Part shown: in pieces, positions 17,261 through 25,583 of the stretch
Layout of the letters: each line of letters begins with the position of its first letter
Numbering within the stretch: the first letter of the stretch is position 1
Assembly: GCF_000374565.1 (NCBI RefSeq)
Contig: NZ_KB894688.1
Location: 209,531-273,530, forward strand
Reading direction: 5' to 3'
DNA length: 64,000 bases
From: Siminovitchia fordii DSM 16014 = CIP 108821
GTDB lineage: Bacteria > Bacillota > Bacilli > Bacillales > Bacillaceae_C
Translations under genes and position numbers: made by a program
The notes under the pieces: model-generated
What the model saw: only the letters and a program-made list of their open reading frames with translations
The model's database searches: none
What the model was told of the DNA's origin: nothing

Positions 17261-17980
17261 TTACATCCCGGGATGCCCTTTCGGGAATAAAATGATCTCT
17301 TCCTTAAATGGGAACAGTTTCATTTCCCTCGCTTTTTCCCCGTGGTTAATCATGATTTCATGAAAAATTTCCTGATCGCTTTTTCCGTCTGTGTTAACTC
17401 CTAATTTTTCAGCCGCATTATGAATCATTGCTTTTCGCACATCCCCAGCCACTTCACGAAGATCCCTGCCATCGGTTGAAATGCCGTATTCTTTGGCATA
17501 CTTCAGTATTTGCGCTTTGCGCACCTCGTATGTGAGCTCTTTCAGAGATTTGCCATCACTAGGAATACCCATTTCCGCGGCTTCCTTTTTTACTTTCACT
17601 TCTTTGATTTCTTTCTTTAGAGTTTTGATATCCTTGCCTTGGGTACTGATTCCATATTGCTGAGCAATTCTTGTTACCCAAATCTTTTGAATCTCTTTTT
17701 CCAATTGGTCCGTGGTTTTTCCTTCAGTTGAAATTCCTAATCCTTCCGCATGCTTTTTAATATAAACATCGCGGATTTCCTTATTGAGTGTTTCCGTATC
17801 CTTGCCTTCCGTGTCAATCCCCAGCATTTCCGCATATTTCTTTGTCATTTCCGGGTCCATTTTAAATTGACGCTCACCAAATTCAGAGTCATGCATTTCA
17901 GCCATTACAACTGATTCCATACCAACAAAGACCCCAAACGCAAGGATGGCCGCAAAAAGATATGTAGTCAGCCTCTTCAT
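17261..17980 (-). CDS. Secreted protein built of six SAP-like helical repeats
   Basis: About 239 residues. A cleavable-looking signal peptide (MKRLTTYLFAAILAFGVFVG, about residues 1-27) is followed by roughly six repeats of about 31 residues with the pattern A..LGI.T.GK....L..EI......K, for example HAEGLGISTEGKTTDQLEKE. The repeat resembles the helix-loop-helix of SAP-type domains, here in an exported protein. The C-terminus is short and basic-hydrophobic. The start at 17980 follows GGAGG by eight bases. It is not in an obvious operon. Function unknown; a cell-wall or surface role is possible. Lysine and glutamate are very abundant. Confidence 0.75.
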   Translation of the reverse strand: MKRLTTYLFAAILAFGVFVGMESVVMAEMHDSEFGERQFKMDPEMTKKYAEMLGIDTEGKDTETLNKEIRDVYIKKHAEGLGISTEGKTTDQLEKEIQKIWVTRIAQQYGISTQGKDIKTLKKEIKEVKVKKEAAEMGIPSDGKSLKELTYEVRKAQILKYAKEYGISTDGRDLREVAGDVRKAMIHNAAEKLGVNTDGKSDQEIFHEIMINHGEKAREMKLFPFKEEIILFPKGHPGM

Positions 17981-17999
17981 TATGAGTTCCTCCTTCAAG

Positions 18000-18223
18000 T
18001 GTGTACTTCATCTTTAGCATGCCCTTTTGCAAAATAGTCATGAATAATAAAAAGCAATAACGTCTTATTTTTAAAAACGATCCGCCGGGATTGATCTTAA
18101 GTCAGCTTGACCCTAACAATATCACCTTGCCAGTTTAAAAACTCCACGTCCCTATAGCACAGAAGGCATATGGAGATCTTGTCTTGCATATCTGTCATTT
18201 CACCTGAATTCTTTTTCTTAAAT
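18000..18223. other. Intergenic stretch, nothing recognised
   Basis: Between the secreted-repeat gene and the coiled-coil gene's terminator I see no reading frame with a ribosome binding site and no clear hairpin. It should contain the promoter of the secreted-repeat gene. Confidence 0.5.
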
Positions 18224-18250
18224 AAAAAAAGAATGCCGAAACCGGCATCG
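18224..18250 (-). terminator. Terminator downstream of the coiled-coil gene
   Basis: ATGCCG (18233-18238) and CGGCAT (18243-18248) form a short GC-rich stem followed on the minus strand by TCTTTTTTTA. It lies about 80 bases past the stop codon; a second small hairpin, CCTGTC-GACAGG, lies between. Confidence 0.65.
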
Positions 18251-18330
18251 ATATGATATGCTCCCCTTTAAGCATCAAGGGTTTATTTTTTACCTGTCTA
18301 CTTGACAGGGGGCAGTTCACGTTTGGATCG

Positions 18331-19098
18331 TTACTGATTCTGTTCTTCTTTGCTTTCTTTTTTCTCCCCCTTTTGTTTGAGTAGAAAGAGCTGCAATGGC
18401 TCCACGGAACCAGTCAAGAGTTTGTAAACGTAAGATGAGGTGAGCTGATAGCTGTTTTCGATTTTTTCAGCGAGGTAATTGGCCCTCTCAAACAGGATGG
18501 AGCGTATATTTGTCACTTGTCTCAAGATTTTTTCAGTGATCGCTTCCTGGTTATCCAATCGGCTGATCACTTCCCGATGCCTTTCCTCCTGCTTCGAAAT
18601 TTGTACCGCCATCTCCTTCTGAAGTTCATACTGTTCATTCAATTTTGTTAAAAGCTTCTCATTGTCGACTTCAACTGACTTTAACCGCTTTTCGATTTCC
18701 TCATTCGTTCCACTGGCCTCCAAAAGCTTTTCCATCACTTCTTCTTTAAAAAGCTTCTCCTCTCCCAGCATTTCCTCCTGCTTCTGGTTTTTGTCCTCAA
18801 TCGCAGTCAACCTGTCCTTTACATCTTCATGGATCTCATCATGCTTCCGGTCATATCTTCTTAAATCTTTCAATTGATAGGTAATATTCTTCCATTGATT
18901 TTTTCGTATCCGCTCCTGATGTTCCACCATTTTATTTAAATCCAAAAACGATCGATGCAAGGTAACATTAGCTTTTTTCTGGCCTTCTATGAATTCTGTC
19001 CACTCATCTATTTCAACAACCGATTGGTTGGGCGCGTCAATTTCTTCATCATTTTTATAAATATAAAGGTGTTCCTCCTCGTTGAAGTATAATCCCAT
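18331..19098 (-). CDS. Coiled-coil protein of unknown function
   Basis: A 255-residue, soluble, highly charged protein. Residues about 60-220 are almost continuous heptad-type helix rich in Glu, Lys and Leu (for example MVEHQERIRKNQWKNITYQL and EKLLTKLNEQYELQKEMAVQ), which predicts a long coiled coil. The N-terminal MGLYFNEEEHLYIYKNDEE is a small beta-like piece, and the C-terminus is a Lys/Glu tail. No signal peptide. AAGGAGGTG precedes the ATG. It is reminiscent of bacillar hypothetical proteins with phage-like or scaffold names, but I do not recognise a family. Confidence 0.6.
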   Translation of the reverse strand: MGLYFNEEEHLYIYKNDEEIDAPNQSVVEIDEWTEFIEGQKKANVTLHRSFLDLNKMVEHQERIRKNQWKNITYQLKDLRRYDRKHDEIHEDVKDRLTAIEDKNQKQEEMLGEEKLFKEEVMEKLLEASGTNEEIEKRLKSVEVDNEKLLTKLNEQYELQKEMAVQISKQEERHREVISRLDNQEAITEKILRQVTNIRSILFERANYLAEKIENSYQLTSSYVYKLLTGSVEPLQLFLLKQKGEKKESKEEQNQ

Positions 19099-19226
19099 TT
19101 CGCTTATACACCTCCTTGCTTTTAAATTTATTTATTAGCTTATGCAAAGAGGCTGCAAGGAGGGACTCGGCAAATTTAGGTGGACACAGGGCTAGGCAAA
19201 ATGAGATTTCCCTGGCATAACAACAG

Positions 19227-19268
19227 AAAAAGCTTGTAGAAAAAATGTACTTTTCCTACAAGCTTTTT
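19227..19268 (-). terminator. Terminator of the agmatine deiminase gene
   Basis: AAAAAGCTTGTAG (19227-19239) and CTACAAGCTTTTT (19256-19268) form a 13-bp perfect stem flanked by A/T on both sides. It lies just past the aguA stop codon and could act in both directions. Confidence 0.85.
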
Positions 19269-19281
19269 CGTTTCCGGCTAA

Positions 19282-20382
19282 TTATGGTCTGGGCTGGACC
19301 ATCGTCATGCAATGAATATTGCCGCCGCTCAGAGACCACTCTTTAGTCGGAAGGCCGATCACTTTTCTATCCGGCATCAATTCTTGAAGTTTTCGAACAG
19401 CTTCCTCATCTCGAGGGTCATTAAATTGAGGTACTAAAAATCCTCCATTAACAAAATATCCGTTAATATAAGTAACCGCCAACGGCTGATTTGGCTCGCG
19501 AGGAGCCGCATCTGCAGCAATATCAAAGCCTTTGTTTTCTTCTTCTGTTATATGGATGACTTCAGGGATATGGATTTTGTGGATTTCAAACTTTCTCCCT
19601 TTCGCATCCGTTTCTTTGCTCAAAACATCATACGCTTCTTTGAACACCGGATATTGCGGGTGATTGACATCGTCAACCCATGAAAGAGCGATGACGCCAG
19701 GCTTGATGAAAAAGAGGATATCATCCACATGCCCGTCCGTTTCATCATAAAGCATTCCTCTTTCCAGCCAAATCACCTTGTCCAGACCGAGATATTCTTT
19801 ACAATTTCTTTCGACTTCCTCTTTGGACATGTCTCCGTTCCGGTTCGGATTCAGATTGCATTGCTCCGTTAAAATAATCGTTCCTTCTCCATCTACCTGC
19901 GTAGCCCCGCCTTCAAGAATAAAGTGCTTGGCATCATATGAATCTATATTTTCAAGTTCGAAAAGCTTTTGTGCAAACTGCTGGTCCAAATCCCATGGGA
20001 AATACAGACCTTCCTCAAGTCCACCATATGCATTGAATCCAAATTGGACGCCTCTCATTTCCCCTTTATCGTTGATAACGTAAAATGCCCCTTTATCCTG
20101 AACCCATGATTCATTCGTCGACATTTCCACAACCCGGACTTTTTCCGATAATCTTGCTCTTGCATTTTCATACTGGGCTGCAGAACAGATCACTGTCATT
20201 TCTTCATATTCTGCGATTGTATTTGCTACGATTACAGCTACTTCCTGCGCAGGTTTTCCCCCATTCCGGAAAGCAAAGCCTTTTTCCGGCCAAATGATGA
20301 TTGACCCCTTATGCGGTTCGAACTCTCCCGGAATTCTAAATCCGTCTTTTTTCGGTGTGCTGTCTTTAATTGTTCTTGCCAT
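19282..20382 (-). CDS. aguA: Agmatine deiminase
   Basis: About 366 residues, the usual length. Guanidine-modifying (PAD-like) enzyme with LEGGATQVDGEGTIILTEQC near the centre, MLYDETDGHVDDILFFIKPG, and the catalytic cysteine in LSGGNIHCMTMVQPRP near the C-terminus. It converts agmatine to N-carbamoylputrescine and ammonia in polyamine synthesis or agmatine catabolism. The second of two in-frame ATGs is chosen since AGGAG lies seven bases before it. The N-carbamoylputrescine amidase gene usually found alongside is not in this window; the APC permease upstream on the same strand may import agmatine or putrescine (inference). Confidence 0.95.
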   Translation of the reverse strand: MARTIKDSTPKKDGFRIPGEFEPHKGSIIIWPEKGFAFRNGGKPAQEVAVIVANTIAEYEEMTVICSAAQYENARARLSEKVRVVEMSTNESWVQDKGAFYVINDKGEMRGVQFGFNAYGGLEEGLYFPWDLDQQFAQKLFELENIDSYDAKHFILEGGATQVDGEGTIILTEQCNLNPNRNGDMSKEEVERNCKEYLGLDKVIWLERGMLYDETDGHVDDILFFIKPGVIALSWVDDVNHPQYPVFKEAYDVLSKETDAKGRKFEIHKIHIPEVIHITEEENKGFDIAADAAPREPNQPLAVTYINGYFVNGGFLVPQFNDPRDEEAVRKLQELMPDRKVIGLPTKEWSLSGGNIHCMTMVQPRP

Positions 20383-20482
20383 AATCATTCTCCTCTTTTC
20401 TAAATGATGTCGTTTTTATATGTGTAAAAAGTAAAAACCTAGTTGAAACTGCGACGGACAGGATGTCGCAGGACGCAGTGCT

Positions 20483-20550
20483 TTAGGCGGCTAGACGCCG
20501 CGAGCAAAAGGATAAGCCAACAATCTACGACTTCTTCGGCGCCCGCCTAA
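20483..20550. repeat. GC-rich inverted repeat between aguA and the permease gene
   Basis: TTAGGCGG (20483-20490) and CCGCCTAA (20543-20550) frame about 50 bases that contain further GCGGC/GCCGC pieces. Base composition differs sharply from the surrounding AT-rich gap. It looks like one of the dispersed palindromic elements found in Bacillus genomes and may also serve as permease 3' end. Copy number in the genome is unknown. Confidence 0.45.
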
Positions 20551-20609
20551 GGCCGCACGCTTTTATTGTTCATTATTGAGTTCCGGCGGACTCACTCTGA
20601 AAAACTTCG

Positions 20610-21944
20610 TCAAATATAAAATAAGACAAAGCCGATCGCCGCCCAAATAGCACCAAGGATCATTGCGCTTGTTTCAAGGCTGTACCAAAGGTATAAGTTG
20701 AACGCCAGGCCCGCACCAGGTATGACGATAGAAGTGATGGCCGATTTGGCAGACCTGTTTTTTTCCTTCCTGAAAAAATAAACGATAACAGACAGGTTAA
20801 CAAAAGTGAATGCGACAAATGCTCCAAAGTTAATAAGAGAAGCCGCTTCCATTAAATCCAAAAATACCGCTGTCATGGCCAAAGCCCCTACAAGAAGAAT
20901 ATTAAACACGGGCAATCCAGTCTTCGGGTGAACATATCCGAAAAACTTTTTTGGTAGGACTCCATCTCTTCCCATCCCATATAGTAAGCGGGATGCACTC
21001 ATTTGCTGGGTTATTCCGCAGGCAAGGACGGCAACAACATAACCTGAAATAAAGATTGAGTGGAACAAGGCTCCACCGATATACTTCGCAATTTCCGGTG
21101 AAGCGCCTTCGACATCGCCGAAAACGGATACATCCGGAAATAAAGATTGCATGAAATAGGTTACCGTAACAAAGAAGGCCCCTGCACTCAAGGCAATGAT
21201 AAAGATCGCCCTGGGGATGTTCTTCTTTGGTTCAATAGTCTCTTCAGCCAACGTTGTTACAGCATCAAAGCCGAGGAAGGAAAGTGCCAAAATGGATGCT
21301 CCTGCAAAAACTGCTGAAAAGGACAGATCCTCGGAATAAAACGGATTCAGTGAAAATGTACTTCCGGTGTCACCGTACATGATCATTCTAATAGTCAAAA
21401 TGACAAAAATGGTTGTGACCATTACTTGAAGAATAACCAAAAGGTAGTTAAAGATGACCGCCAGTTTGACTCCCATAAGATTAAGTGCCGTCGTAATAGC
21501 AATAGTCAAGACAATCCATATCCACGAAGGAACACTTGGAAAAGCCGATGACATATAAATACTTGCCAGCAACGCGTTGATCATCGGAAGAAAAAGATAA
21601 TCCAGCATGGCGGACCATCCGACAAGGAAACCCAAATGTGCATTCATCGTTTTCCTTGTATACGTATAAACCGAGCCGGCAGACGGATATTTTTTTACCA
21701 TTCTCCCGTAACTGTACGCCGTAAATAAAATGGCCACGATAATTAATAAATAGGCCGCTGGCACATGCCCTTTTGTAATATCGGAAATAATACCAAATGT
21801 ATCGAAGACTGCCAATGGTGACATATACGCCAAACCAATAAAAACGACATGCCTCAGTTTTAGTGATCTCTTCAATTGTCCTCCGTCAGAGATTGTTCCC
21901 TTTTCCAAAGAACCATTTAAATCTTTTGCCTCATTCAAGTTCAT
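20610..21944 (-). CDS. APC family amino acid/amine permease
   Basis: A 444-residue transporter with about 12 membrane segments. After a polar 28-residue N-terminus comes LKLRHVVFIGLAYMSPLAVF, the TM1 region of the amino acid-polyamine-organocation family, then YGRMVKKYPSAGSVYTYTRK in the first cytoplasmic loop and SFLGFDAVTTLAEETIEPKK in TM6. This pattern resembles putrescine importers (PuuP-like). With agmatine deiminase downstream on the same strand, an amine substrate is likely but unproven. GGGAGGGAG precedes the ATG. The 250-base leader has unusual short reading frames. Confidence 0.88.
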   Translation of the reverse strand: MNLNEAKDLNGSLEKGTISDGGQLKRSLKLRHVVFIGLAYMSPLAVFDTFGIISDITKGHVPAAYLLIIVAILFTAYSYGRMVKKYPSAGSVYTYTRKTMNAHLGFLVGWSAMLDYLFLPMINALLASIYMSSAFPSVPSWIWIVLTIAITTALNLMGVKLAVIFNYLLVILQVMVTTIFVILTIRMIMYGDTGSTFSLNPFYSEDLSFSAVFAGASILALSFLGFDAVTTLAEETIEPKKNIPRAIFIIALSAGAFFVTVTYFMQSLFPDVSVFGDVEGASPEIAKYIGGALFHSIFISGYVVAVLACGITQQMSASRLLYGMGRDGVLPKKFFGYVHPKTGLPVFNILLVGALAMTAVFLDLMEAASLINFGAFVAFTFVNLSVIVYFFRKEKNRSAKSAITSIVIPGAGLAFNLYLWYSLETSAMILGAIWAAIGFVLFYI

Positions 21945-21989
21945 ATACTCCCTCCCATTCCAAAATAATCTTATAAAACTTTTATGGTT

Positions 21990-22031
21990 TTAAGAGTTTT
22001 CAAAGGGATAAAAAATGGACCCCTTTTTCAT
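21990..22031 (-). CDS. Possible 13-residue leader peptide upstream of the APC permease
   Basis: ATG to TAA encodes MKKGSIFYPFENS. An excellent Shine-Dalgarno, AGGAGGTGA, lies upstream, but the distance to this ATG (14 bases after AGGAGG) is longer than usual, so either initiation is inefficient or the ribosome binding site has another purpose. A small hairpin, TAAAGA-AGTAC-TCTTTA, stands directly before the AGGAGG. The peptide ends 45 bases before the permease start. Confidence 0.3.
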   Translation of the reverse strand: MKKGSIFYPFENS

Positions 22032-22080
22032 CTAAGTGGTTGTCACCTCCTAAAGAGTACTTCTTTACAGCGGATTTTAT

Positions 22081-22191
22081 TCATTTTTCAACTATGCTGC
22101 TGCCCTGACAGATGATGACGCTTCCAAGCCAAGCCCAAATGCCAGGATTGATCATTTGAGCAAAATCCGCCCTGCTTTTTGTGAGATTCAT
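22081..22191 (-). CDS. Small hydrophobic open reading frame (36 residues) in the permease leader
   Basis: ATG to TGA encodes a 36-residue peptide with one hydrophobic segment (INPGIWAWLGSVIICQG). Codon use looks natural, but no clear ribosome binding site precedes the ATG. Inside it, AAAATCCGC (22162-22170) can pair with GCGGATTTT (22070-22078) just beyond its stop, closing an RNA stem of about 100 bases. It could be a small membrane peptide, part of a regulated leader, or chance. Confidence 0.3.
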   Translation of the reverse strand: MNLTKSRADFAQMINPGIWAWLGSVIICQGSSIVEK

Positions 22192-22500
22192 CAGCTAAAA
22201 ATTAATCTATATTCAGCCCCCTTCTCAAATAGCCAAGGATATTTTACTTCAGTTCACATGTTCCTTGGTTTATTCAATATTTTTTTATATGCAATATATA
22301 TGCCACTTTTAAAACTTCCGTAAATTAGCACAACTTTAGACCCTTTTATAAAATGTGAGCCCTCGCCGGGATATAAAACGAACCGATTTCATTTAAAATT
22401 GATGCGCTACCGAATCATTTTGTTATTTTATGTACTCATAAATAAACGTAAAACAAATGCAATGTTTGTCCATCTCGAAACATATAGTTAATGAGGGGGG
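22192..22500. other. AT-rich intergenic stretch between divergent transcription units
   Basis: No reading frame is supported. It must hold the promoter(s) for the permease leader (minus) and the DoxX-like gene (plus). I could not choose a convincing -35/-10 pair. Confidence 0.4.
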
Positions 22501-22506
22501 ATGGCA

Positions 22507-22860
22507 ATGATCACTTTGGTAAGATGGGCGGTTGCCTACGTATTCGTCGTTTCTGGAACAATGAAATGGATGAATCAGGAGCTGGCAGACACATTTATTC
22601 AATTAAGGCTGCCGTATCCCGAACAGCTGATGATGGCAGTAGCAGTGACTGAAATCGTGTGCGGATTTCTGATTTTAATCAATAGGGGAGCAAGGCTTGC
22701 CGCAATCCCGTTGATGGGAATTATGGCAGCTGCGCTGGCGTTAACGAAAATCCCTTTAATTTCATCTGGATTTATGAACTTTGCTTTCGGAGCAAGATTG
22801 GACATCGTGATGCTTTTGCTGCTTTTTGTTTTGTTTAATTATAATGGAAAAATGAAATAA
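22507..22860 (+). CDS. DoxX/MauE-like small membrane protein
   Basis: About 117 residues with four hydrophobic segments. The opening MITLVRWAVAYVFVVSGTMK and the central AVTEIVCGFLILINRGARLA fit the DoxX-like or MauE-like four-helix fold, which is associated with thiol and quinone redox functions in some bacteria. The ATG at 22507 is preferred over the one at 22501 because the GGGGGG ribosome binding site touches the first. Single gene, plus strand, flanked by minus-strand genes. Its own function is unknown. Confidence 0.75.
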   Translation: MITLVRWAVAYVFVVSGTMKWMNQELADTFIQLRLPYPEQLMMAVAVTEIVCGFLILINRGARLAAIPLMGIMAAALALTKIPLISSGFMNFAFGARLDIVMLLLLFVLFNYNGKMK

Positions 22861-22982
22861 GGATAGAGTGAATTTTTCTGGTAACGTGACATCCTACCTT
22901 AAGAACGAAACTTCTTTTCAGGTACTAGCTTCGATGACCTCAGCCTACTTTCAGGAGACCATCCATTTAATCAACACCATTT

Positions 22983-23009
22983 AAAAGCCAGCTCCAACCG
23001 GAACTGGCT
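22983..23009 (-). terminator. Terminator of the PdxK/ThiD gene
   Basis: AGCCAG (22986-22991) pairs with CTGGCT (23004-23009), with additional pairing inside, and the minus strand runs into TTTTAA. It lies just past the stop codon at 23017. Confidence 0.7.
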
Positions 23010-23016
23010 CCTTCAT

Positions 23017-23844
23017 TTATTCTACAATGACGTTGACCCCTGTTTCACCGTATTTCTGATAGGCGGCATGGTATGTTGGACCAACACCCCGCTTGAAAGT
23101 AATGGAGTGACGGATGGCGGCAGTAATGAATCTTTTCGCTTCTTCCACAGCTTCTTGCACCGATTTACCTTTCGCAAGCTGGGCTGTGATTGCCGCTGAG
23201 TAGCTGCATCCCGCTCCATTTGTATGAATCGTATCGATGCGCGGGGCTTCAAGCAAATGGAATTTATCGCCATCAAATAATACATCGACAGCCGGGCCTT
23301 CAAGGCGGCCGCCTTTTACAAGGACATATTTCGGGCCGAGCTTCTGCAATTCCACTGCCGCTTCCTTCAAGTCCTCAACCGTTGTAAGTGGCTGACCTGT
23401 TTCCAACAGCCGTACAGCCTCAGGCATATTGGGCGTAATGATTGTGGCTAATGGGATTAATTTTGTCTTTACAGCCTCAATTGCGTCATCTTTTAACAAC
23501 GCCGAGCCCATTTTACCGATCATGACTGGATCCACGACAATATTGGGCGTATCTGATTCCTCAATCCACTTGGCCACATGGTTGATAATTTCCTCTGTAA
23601 AAAGCATGCCCGTTTTTATCGCATCCGCTCCAATATCACGCAACACCGTATACACCTGCGCTTCAATGGAGTTCAATTCTATGGGAAAAACACCCTGATC
23701 TGTATGAGGGTGATTAGCGACGATCGCTGTTATGGCGCTAAGCCCAAAAACATCCATTTCTTGGAACGTCTTTAGATCCGCTTGGATTCCGGCTCCACCT
23801 CTAGCTGCAGAACCTGCAATAGATAATGCTCTAGGTATACTCAT
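23017..23844 (-). CDS. pdxK: Pyridoxine/hydroxymethylpyrimidine kinase (PdxK/ThiD family)
   Basis: A 275-residue ribokinase-superfamily protein. The N-terminal ALSIAGSAARGGAGIQADLK, the DPVMIGKMGSALL block, LVKGGRLEGPAVDVLFDG, and the anion-hole motif THTNGAGCSYSAAITAQLA (read here as DTIHTNGAGCSYSA) are all present. The cysteine in GAGCS is typical of the Bacillus PdxK that also resembles ThiD. In the N-terminal loop Ala-Arg replaces the usual Asp-Ser-Ser-type residues (GSAARGG), which may affect substrate choice. It phosphorylates pyridoxal/pyridoxine or HMP. Single gene with its own terminator. Confidence 0.85.
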   Translation of the reverse strand: MSIPRALSIAGSAARGGAGIQADLKTFQEMDVFGLSAITAIVANHPHTDQGVFPIELNSIEAQVYTVLRDIGADAIKTGMLFTEEIINHVAKWIEESDTPNIVVDPVMIGKMGSALLKDDAIEAVKTKLIPLATIITPNMPEAVRLLETGQPLTTVEDLKEAAVELQKLGPKYVLVKGGRLEGPAVDVLFDGDKFHLLEAPRIDTIHTNGAGCSYSAAITAQLAKGKSVQEAVEEAKRFITAAIRHSITFKRGVGPTYHAAYQKYGETGVNVIVE

Positions 23845-23966
23845 GTGATCAATCCTCTCTGGCCTGATGTATCAAGCTAAAGTCCGTTTTTTTCTATTAA
23901 AATCTTATGAACATTATCCTTTAACCAAGCGGATTTTTGCAAGGAGTTCATACTGGCAGCGTTCAT

Positions 23967-24013
23967 TTAAAAAAATCCAGTTCAAAATGAATACAACATT
24001 TTGAACCGGATTT
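23967..24013 (-). terminator. Terminator of the DUF5068 lipoprotein gene
   Basis: AAATCCAGTTCAAAATG (23973-23989) and CATTTTGAACCGGATTT (23997-24013) make a 17-bp stem with one mismatch; the minus strand continues as TTTTTTTAA. Confidence 0.88.
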
Positions 24014-24030
24014 CTTATAGCGGCCTGATA

Positions 24031-25305
24031 TTATTTCTTCACAGGCAATTCGAACGTAACAGATTTCTCTTTAAATAATGCCTTGGCGCTATCATCTTTA
24101 AGCGGCCCGACTTGAAGCTCGAACTTTTTAAAGATGTCGAACTCGTCTTTTCTGAATAGGAAAACTGTAAGGAACTCGTCTTTGTCTCCAGGGTTGGATG
24201 TACCGGAATAGTTCGGCTCAAGCATTCCCTGATTAAACATTGTTCCTCGGTCATCATCGATTGTCAGCTTTCTTTCGACCAAGAATTTATCAAAAGGAGT
24301 GTCGCTTCCGTTTTCAATCGTTGTTTTTACAGTTAGTGCCACCAAGCCGCCATCTCCAAAGTTCCTGAACCTTTCAGCATGGGCAGCTGTCGGAGTGACA
24401 TTGGCATACTGAACACCATTTAGGGTGATTTTCACACCATCGATTTCTTTCGTTTCATTGATATCGGTTTTTTCGAAAAAGATTTCCTTGTCCGCGATAT
24501 TGTCTGTCACCATTTTATCTTGATAAAGTTCTGATGAAGTTTCAGCTTTTTCAGCACCTTTTTCATTAAATGGCAGCTTGAACACTGCTTCTTCACCCAG
24601 TTTTTTACTTACATCATCATCCAGGAATAATCCGTCAATCTTCAAAGTCGGAGAAGTTAAGCTCTCATATTGTGCTTTGGTCATCGAGTGAGCATTCATC
24701 CCTGTAAAACTTTTCCCCTTGGAATACTGGGATGCATTTTCTGTGCTTTCATCCTTCAGCCATTCTTCCCGATCAACGAAGTGCTGTCTCGGAATGATGT
24801 AATCTCCACCATCATCCGACAATAATGAAACGCCCCCTGAATAATACACGTCTTCATCAGATTTATTATCCAATGTCATTTTATATGTAAGGACGTATCC
24901 TTCATCCTCGTCTTCGAAATCGACCTTGCTCGACTCATTCATGTTTGTTACATGGACAATTTGGTATTCATCAATTTCAATCGTAACATCATCACTGTAT
25001 GAATGCTTTAGTCCAGGGTTTTTATTTGTATAAATAACTTCAACATCCCCGCCTGTTTTCTCCTCAATATATGTGTTTAAAACAGAACCGTCGTCTGCTT
25101 TGTCTGCGGAATCCTTTTCTTCGTCTTTCTCTTCTTCTTTATCTTCATCTTTTTCTTCGGCATCCGCTTCAACTGTTTCGGTCTCATCTGCTTTTTCTTT
25201 TGTTGCAGCAGGTTTCGCCTCTTCTTTTTTATCATCGGCTTTGCTTCCGCACGCTCCAAGCAAAAGGACAGCCAATATAACCATGGCCAGCTTTTTAAAT
25301 TTCAT
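24031..25305 (-). CDS. DUF5068-type lipoprotein
   Basis: A 424-residue exported protein. The signal MKFKKLAMVILAVLLLGAC ends in a lipobox Cys. Residues about 20-75 are a low-complexity Glu/Asp/Lys linker. The rest is a predicted two-part beta-rich ectodomain with repeated TYKMTLDNKSDEDVYYSGG-like and TVKTTIENGSDTPFDKFLVE-like strands, as in DUF5068/DUF4352-related surface lipoproteins of Bacillus. AAAGGGG precedes the ATG. No operon partners. Function unknown, probably anchored on the outer face of the membrane. The acidic linker produces long overlapping frames on the other strand that are not genes. Confidence 0.78.
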   Translation of the reverse strand: MKFKKLAMVILAVLLLGACGSKADDKKEEAKPAATKEKADETETVEADAEEKDEDKEEEKDEEKDSADKADDGSVLNTYIEEKTGGDVEVIYTNKNPGLKHSYSDDVTIEIDEYQIVHVTNMNESSKVDFEDEDEGYVLTYKMTLDNKSDEDVYYSGGVSLLSDDGGDYIIPRQHFVDREEWLKDESTENASQYSKGKSFTGMNAHSMTKAQYESLTSPTLKIDGLFLDDDVSKKLGEEAVFKLPFNEKGAEKAETSSELYQDKMVTDNIADKEIFFEKTDINETKEIDGVKITLNGVQYANVTPTAAHAERFRNFGDGGLVALTVKTTIENGSDTPFDKFLVERKLTIDDDRGTMFNQGMLEPNYSGTSNPGDKDEFLTVFLFRKDEFDIFKKFELQVGPLKDDSAKALFKEKSVTFELPVKK

Positions 25306-25512
25306 TTTAATTTCCCCTTTTACAATTTGTTTTCAAACGTATCATAGCATTTACAAACTGCTCTTGGTGCATTTTAAGGGAAAACGAAACAAATGGCCTA
25401 ACACTTCAAATGAAGATGAATAGTCCATTCGGCTTAATGACTCCCTTTTTTTTACAAATATATCAACCTATTTATTTGATGCGTTCTTTTTATGCATATG
25501 CTTGCATGACAA

Positions 25513-25567
25513 TTGACGAATGACACATTGTCACTTACACTTATATTATAGATATGACAATGTGTCA
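25513..25567 (+). promoter_or_regulatory. Promoter of the alarmone synthetase operon with two TetR-type operators
   Basis: TGACACATTGTCA (25521-25533) and TGACAATGTGTCA (25555-25567) are each TGACA-N3-TGTCA palindromes and are also reverse complements of one another, 34 bases centre to centre. Between them, ATGACA (25520-25525) and TATTAT (25544-25549), 18 bases apart, form a plausible promoter whose -35 overlaps the first site. The TetR gene at the end of the operon is the obvious binder (inference). Confidence 0.7.
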
Positions 25568-25583
25568 CAAAAGGAGTCTGAAT

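Noticed and set aside
23017..23844. Pure ThiD (HMP-phosphate kinase) call
   Set aside because: The GAGCS motif and the N-terminal sequence are nearer to the Bacillus PdxK type; no other thiamine gene is adjacent. ThiD activity cannot be excluded.
25071..25423. Overlapping long frames opposite the DUF5068 lipoprotein
   Set aside because: They are produced by the Glu/Asp/Lys-rich linker read in antisense (Ser/Leu/Phe low complexity) and have no ribosome binding sites.
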